This document shows positions 6,300 to 9,113 of a stretch of 9,113 bases of DNA, in pieces (position 1 is the stretch's first letter; every line of letters starts with the position of its first letter). The stretch spans positions 1-9,113 of the forward strand of contig JAENVX010000299.1 in the NCBI GenBank assembly GCA_016650355.1. Direction: 5' to 3'. The notes beneath the pieces were generated by a model, which was not told where the DNA came from, ran no database searches, and saw only the letters and a program-made list of their open reading frames with translations. The stretch is from Bacteroidia bacterium (GTDB taxonomy: Bacteria; Bacteroidota; Bacteroidia; Cytophagales; Cyclobacteriaceae). The translations under genes were made by a program, and so were the position numbers.

Positions 6300-8261
6300 T
6301 TAAACATCCACTTTGGCATACTTGGCATTCTTTTCAATAAACTCCCTTCTTGGAGCAACTTCATCACCCATAAGCATCGAAAACAAATGATCAGCTTCCG
6401 CTGCCGACTCAATATTCACTTGCTTCAGTGTTCTTCTTTCAGGGTCCATAGTCGTACTCCAAAGTTGTTCAGGATTCATCTCACCTAAACCCTTGTATCG
6501 TTGAACGCCAACACTATCTTCTCTACCGTCTTTACTCATCTCCTTAGTAAGTATCTGACGTTCTTCTTCATTCCAGCAATAGCGTTCATCTTTACCCTTC
6601 TTTAAAAGATATAGTGGCGGGAGAGCGATGTAAACAAATCCTTGTTCAATCAATTGACGCATGTAGCGAAAGAAAAAAGTAAGGATCAATGTGCGAATAT
6701 GGCTACCATCGATATCAGCATCTGTCATAATAATAACTTTGTGATAGCGCAGCTTAGTAAGGTTGAGTGCTTTTTGATCTTCTTCAGTACCAAAACTAAC
6801 ACCAAGAGCTGTGATCATGTTCTTGATTTCCTCATTTTCATAAATCCTGTGCTCCTGTGCTTTCTCAACATTTAATATCTTTCCACGAAGAGGGAGAATT
6901 GCCTGAAAATGTCTTTCGCGACCTTGTTTTGCAGAGCCGCCAGCTGAGTCACCCTCTACAAGATAAAGTTCGCAAATAGCTGGATCAGAACTCGCACAAT
7001 CAGCAAGCTTACCTGGAAGTCCTGTTCCTGATAGGACGTTCTTACGTTGCACCATCTCCCTTGCCTTCCTGGCAGCAATTCTAGCTTGAGCTGCAAGAAT
7101 CACTTTACTTACAATAAGCTTTGCTTCACGCGGATTTTCTTCCAAATAGTTTTGAAGCATCTCCCCCACGGCCTGATCAACAACTCCCATTGCTTCAGAG
7201 TTACCGAGTTTCGTTTTTGTTTGACCTTCAAATTGAGGCTCTGCTACTTTTATCGATATTACAGCTGTTAGCCCTTCGCGAAAGTCATCACCACTAATTT
7301 CGACTTTTGCTTTTTCAAGAAGCCCGGATTTGTCAGCATAGCTTTTCAACGTTCGCGTAAGTGCTCTTCGGAAACCGGCAACGTGAGTTCCTCCTTCGTG
7401 TGTGTTTATGTTATTCACGTACGAGATAAGGTTTTCGCTATAAGCAGTGTTGTATCCCATTGCGACTTGCACTGGTATCTCACCCTTAAGGTTTTCAATG
7501 TAGATCGGACTTGGAATCAATTTCTCCCGAGTTGAATCGAGGTATTCGACAAATTCGCGCAATCCTCCTTCAGAAAGAAACGATGTTGCCTTTGGATTCC
7601 CAGCCTCGTCTATATCCCTCAAGTCTTTTAAATTTAGCGTGATGCCGGGATTAAGAAATGCTAATTCTCGAAGCCGAGATGAAATGGTTTCGTAATTGTA
7701 TTCCGTTATAAGTGTAAATATTTCAGTATCGGGCTTGAAACGTACGGTTGTGCCCCTTCTTTCCGATTGGCCAATTACCCTAACTGAATATTTTGGGTTC
7801 CCGCGTTCATATTCTTGTTCAAAAATTTTGCCTTCCCTATACACGGTTACGTGAAGCATCTCAGAAAGAGCATTTACACAGGAAACACCTACTCCATGCA
7901 ATCCGCCTGAAACTTTGTAGGTATTCTTATCAAACTTCCCTCCCGCATGTAGCACAGTCATCACCACCTCAAGGGCCGATCGCTTTTCCTTTTCATGCAT
8001 ATCGGTTGGGATGCCTCGCCCGTTGTCATCAACTGTTACCGAGTTGTCAGTATTGATTGTTACATCTATCGTATCGCAATACCCGCCTAAAGCTTCATCA
8101 ATAGAGTTGTCTACAACCTCCCAAACGAGGTGGTGAAGGCCTTTTACACCGGTATCCCCTATGTACATTGAAGGTCGTTTCCGAACAGCCTCCAATCCTT
8201 CTAAAACTTGAATATTACTTGCTGAATAATTAGTTTCGTTCCTGTCTTGTTTTTCGCTCAT
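6300..8261 (-). CDS. gyrB: DNA gyrase subunit B
   Basis: This is the ATPase subunit of DNA gyrase, which with GyrA introduces negative supercoils. The 653-aa protein has the short GyrB layout without the large insert of the E. coli protein. The GHKL ATPase domain (to about 230) shows RKRPSMYIGDTG (27-38), the catalytic Glu48 and Mg-binding Asn52 in WEVVDNSIDEAL, Asp79 in DDNGRGIP, and GGLHGVG (119-125). The transducer domain holds QTKTKLGN (347-354). The TOPRIM domain holds YLVEGDSAGGSAKQGR (433-448), PLRGKILNVEKA (457-468) and TDADIDGSHIRTL (513-525). QRYKGLGEMNPEQLW follows, and the end KNAKYAKVDV is typical of GyrB rather than ParE. The ATG start at 8261 fits the family N-terminus. A Bacteroidota-type promoter lies just upstream. 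It is the expected target of aminocoumarins. No anomalies are seen. Confidence 0.98.
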   Translation of the reverse strand: MSEKQDRNETNYSASNIQVLEGLEAVRKRPSMYIGDTGVKGLHHLVWEVVDNSIDEALGGYCDTIDVTINTDNSVTVDDNGRGIPTDMHEKEKRSALEVVMTVLHAGGKFDKNTYKVSGGLHGVGVSCVNALSEMLHVTVYREGKIFEQEYERGNPKYSVRVIGQSERRGTTVRFKPDTEIFTLITEYNYETISSRLRELAFLNPGITLNLKDLRDIDEAGNPKATSFLSEGGLREFVEYLDSTREKLIPSPIYIENLKGEIPVQVAMGYNTAYSENLISYVNNINTHEGGTHVAGFRRALTRTLKSYADKSGLLEKAKVEISGDDFREGLTAVISIKVAEPQFEGQTKTKLGNSEAMGVVDQAVGEMLQNYLEENPREAKLIVSKVILAAQARIAARKAREMVQRKNVLSGTGLPGKLADCASSDPAICELYLVEGDSAGGSAKQGRERHFQAILPLRGKILNVEKAQEHRIYENEEIKNMITALGVSFGTEEDQKALNLTKLRYHKVIIMTDADIDGSHIRTLILTFFFRYMRQLIEQGFVYIALPPLYLLKKGKDERYCWNEEERQILTKEMSKDGREDSVGVQRYKGLGEMNPEQLWSTTMDPERRTLKQVNIESAAEADHLFSMLMGDEVAPRREFIEKNAKYAKVDV

Positions 8262-8281
8262 GATGGGTTTTTACAAAGGGT

Positions 8282-8311
8282 CAAAAATAAGGTTTTTCAC
8301 CTCATTTACAG
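8282..8311 (-). promoter_or_regulatory. Candidate promoter of gyrB
   Basis: On the minus strand TATTTTTG (8289-8282) fits the Bacteroidota -7 consensus TAnnTTTG exactly. A CTG (8311-8309), differing by one base from the -33 TTG, lies 19 bp upstream. Transcription would start about 15 nt before the gyrB ATG, giving a short leader. Seen by eye only. Confidence 0.5.
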
Positions 8312-8370
8312 CATTTTTTGTGTATAAAATTGACGGATTTTAGGATTGATTTTTCCTCAGAAACAAAGTA

Positions 8371-8402
8371 TTTGTTGGTCTTTAACTAAATAATTAGTTT
8401 TG
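8371..8402 (+). promoter_or_regulatory. Candidate promoter of the leucine-rich-repeat gene
   Basis: TTTG (8371-8374) and TAGTTTTG (8395-8402) are separated by 20 bp, an exact fit to the Bacteroidota primary-sigma promoter pattern (TTTG, 19-21 bp, TAnnTTTG). The ATG at 8419 follows 16 nt after the -7 element, so the leader would be very short. It is divergent from the gyrB promoter, the two core elements being about 80 bp apart. Confidence 0.6.
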
Positions 8403-8418
8403 ATAATTCTGGTTAAAT

Positions 8419-9113
8419 ATGAGAGCAATCATAACTATCATCTTGATGTGCCTTGCGTTTGCAAGTCTAAGCCAACAAATTGACTTCAATGGTTCAAGCG
8501 AAGAACCAATCTTCAAGTCGAAACAAGACTCCATAAGTTATGCTGGTGTGTTAGCTGAGCTGGGCAAATCATACGCTAATGCACCAGATCCTAAAAAGCT
8601 TGATAGCCTTTTCAGGTATAGAAGTCAACTTATGACTAACGGGATCACGGGGTTTAGAAGGGTTTACAGACCTAACCCCACTTTCATTTCATACGAAAAT
8701 CTGGATATGAACACCAACTATGGTACAATAAAAGAACTAAGCATTTCAAGTGGAAAATTCAAAAGGTTGCCTACCAAAGTCCTTAAGTGTAAAAATCTGG
8801 AGACACTGCAATTGGTCAATCTTTCAATATCAAAGATACAGTGGAAAGCCAACAGCCTTGTCAATCTAAAAACAATAACAATTCTTAACAATCAGTCAGA
8901 CAGGAAACTTAAACTAAAAAATAACAGGCATGTTGAACGCTTAGTTATTCGCGGAGAACAGCCAAAGTATCTACCCGCCAGCTTTAAGAAATTCAAAGCG
9001 CTGGTAAAATTGGATTTATCAAGCAATATCTTGGCGGAGTTTCCTAATGGCACAAATAGAAATAAGAATTTGAAAGAGTTATTTCTAATCAATAATGCAA
9101 TCACCCTCAAGGA
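8419..9113 (+). CDS. Secreted leucine-rich-repeat protein (5' part; continues beyond window)
   Basis: 231 codons are visible from the ATG at 8419 and the frame remains open at the right edge, so the protein is longer than shown. The N-terminus (MRAIITIILMCLAFASLSQQ) looks like a Sec signal peptide: Arg2, then a hydrophobic stretch at about 4-15 and a likely cut around residues 16-20. There is no lipobox. From about residue 100 the sequence becomes leucine-rich-repeat-like: IKELSISSGKFKRLPTKV, then CKNLETLQLVNLSISKIQW, and most clearly LVKLDLSSNILAEFP followed by LKELFLINNAITLK. The early repeats are degenerate and the later ones approach the LxxLxLSxNxLxxFP consensus. Such proteins usually mediate protein binding at the cell surface or in the periplasm; no specific partner can be named. 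Residues about 25-95 match no family I recognise. No type IX secretion tag can be judged, because the C-terminus is outside the window. A promoter with an exact -7 match lies just upstream. Confidence 0.75.
   Translation, partial: MRAIITIILMCLAFASLSQQIDFNGSSEEPIFKSKQDSISYAGVLAELGKSYANAPDPKKLDSLFRYRSQLMTNGITGFRRVYRPNPTFISYENLDMNTNYGTIKELSISSGKFKRLPTKVLKCKNLETLQLVNLSISKIQWKANSLVNLKTITILNNQSDRKLKLKNNRHVERLVIRGEQPKYLPASFKKFKALVKLDLSSNILAEFPNGTNRNKNLKELFLINNAITLK

Noticed and set aside
6642..8056. Plus-strand open frames at 6642-6875, 7047-7271 and 7793-8056
   Set aside because: They are antisense shadows inside gyrB, with cysteine- and histidine-rich translations typical of non-coding frames.
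6300..8261. Topoisomerase IV subunit ParE instead of GyrB
   Set aside because: The N-terminus, the QRYKGLGEMNPEQLW segment and the C-terminal KNAKYAKVDV fit GyrB, and the short length is normal for GyrB in many non-enterobacterial lineages.
8892..9110. 72-codon minus-strand open frame
   Set aside because: It is antisense to the leucine-rich-repeat gene, whose plus-strand frame has a signal peptide, recognisable repeats and a promoter.

Overview
The window looks like a chromosomal housekeeping region of a Bacteroidota bacterium, most likely Cytophagales-like. The base composition is moderately AT-rich. Two candidate promoters fit the Bacteroidota pattern (a TTTG-like -33 element and TAnnTTTG at -7). 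Methionine synthase is split into two genes, and gyrase B is the short form of about 650 residues without the large enterobacterial insert. The lineage is inferred from these traits and from protein resemblance, not from a search.

Layout. From 3102 down to 1 on the minus strand runs a methionine-synthesis unit: a SAM-I (S-box) riboswitch, a stand-alone homocysteine/zinc module of methionine synthase (331 aa), a 118-aa S23-type four-helix-bundle protein, and the methyltetrahydrofolate plus cobalamin-binding part of methionine synthase, which runs off the left edge. From 3195 to 6248 lies a polyphosphate pair facing tail to tail: a short Ppx/GppA phosphatase (+) and polyphosphate kinase 1 (-), with 3 bp between their stop codons. 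gyrB (6300-8261, -) lies upstream of ppk in the same direction. A short divergent promoter region follows, then the 5' part of a secreted leucine-rich-repeat protein (+) that runs off the right edge.

How it works together. The two methionine synthase pieces should form one B12-dependent enzyme that methylates homocysteine using methyltetrahydrofolate. SAM, made from its product, should repress the unit through the riboswitch. The sequence between aptamer and start codon shows a clear translational switch: one strand can pair either with the 5' side of the aptamer or with the ribosome-binding site. Ppk and Ppx respectively make and degrade (or sense) polyphosphate.

The most unusual structure is at the seam of the split enzyme. 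The four-helix-bundle ORF is enclosed by 30-bp inverted repeats (26/30 matching) built from degenerate heptamers (RGTCNAT). The outer parts of these repeats encode the last residues of the homocysteine module and the first residues of the downstream module, and the downstream start codon overlaps the small ORF's stop as ATGA. It resembles an intervening-sequence-like cassette sitting in an mRNA-coding operon.
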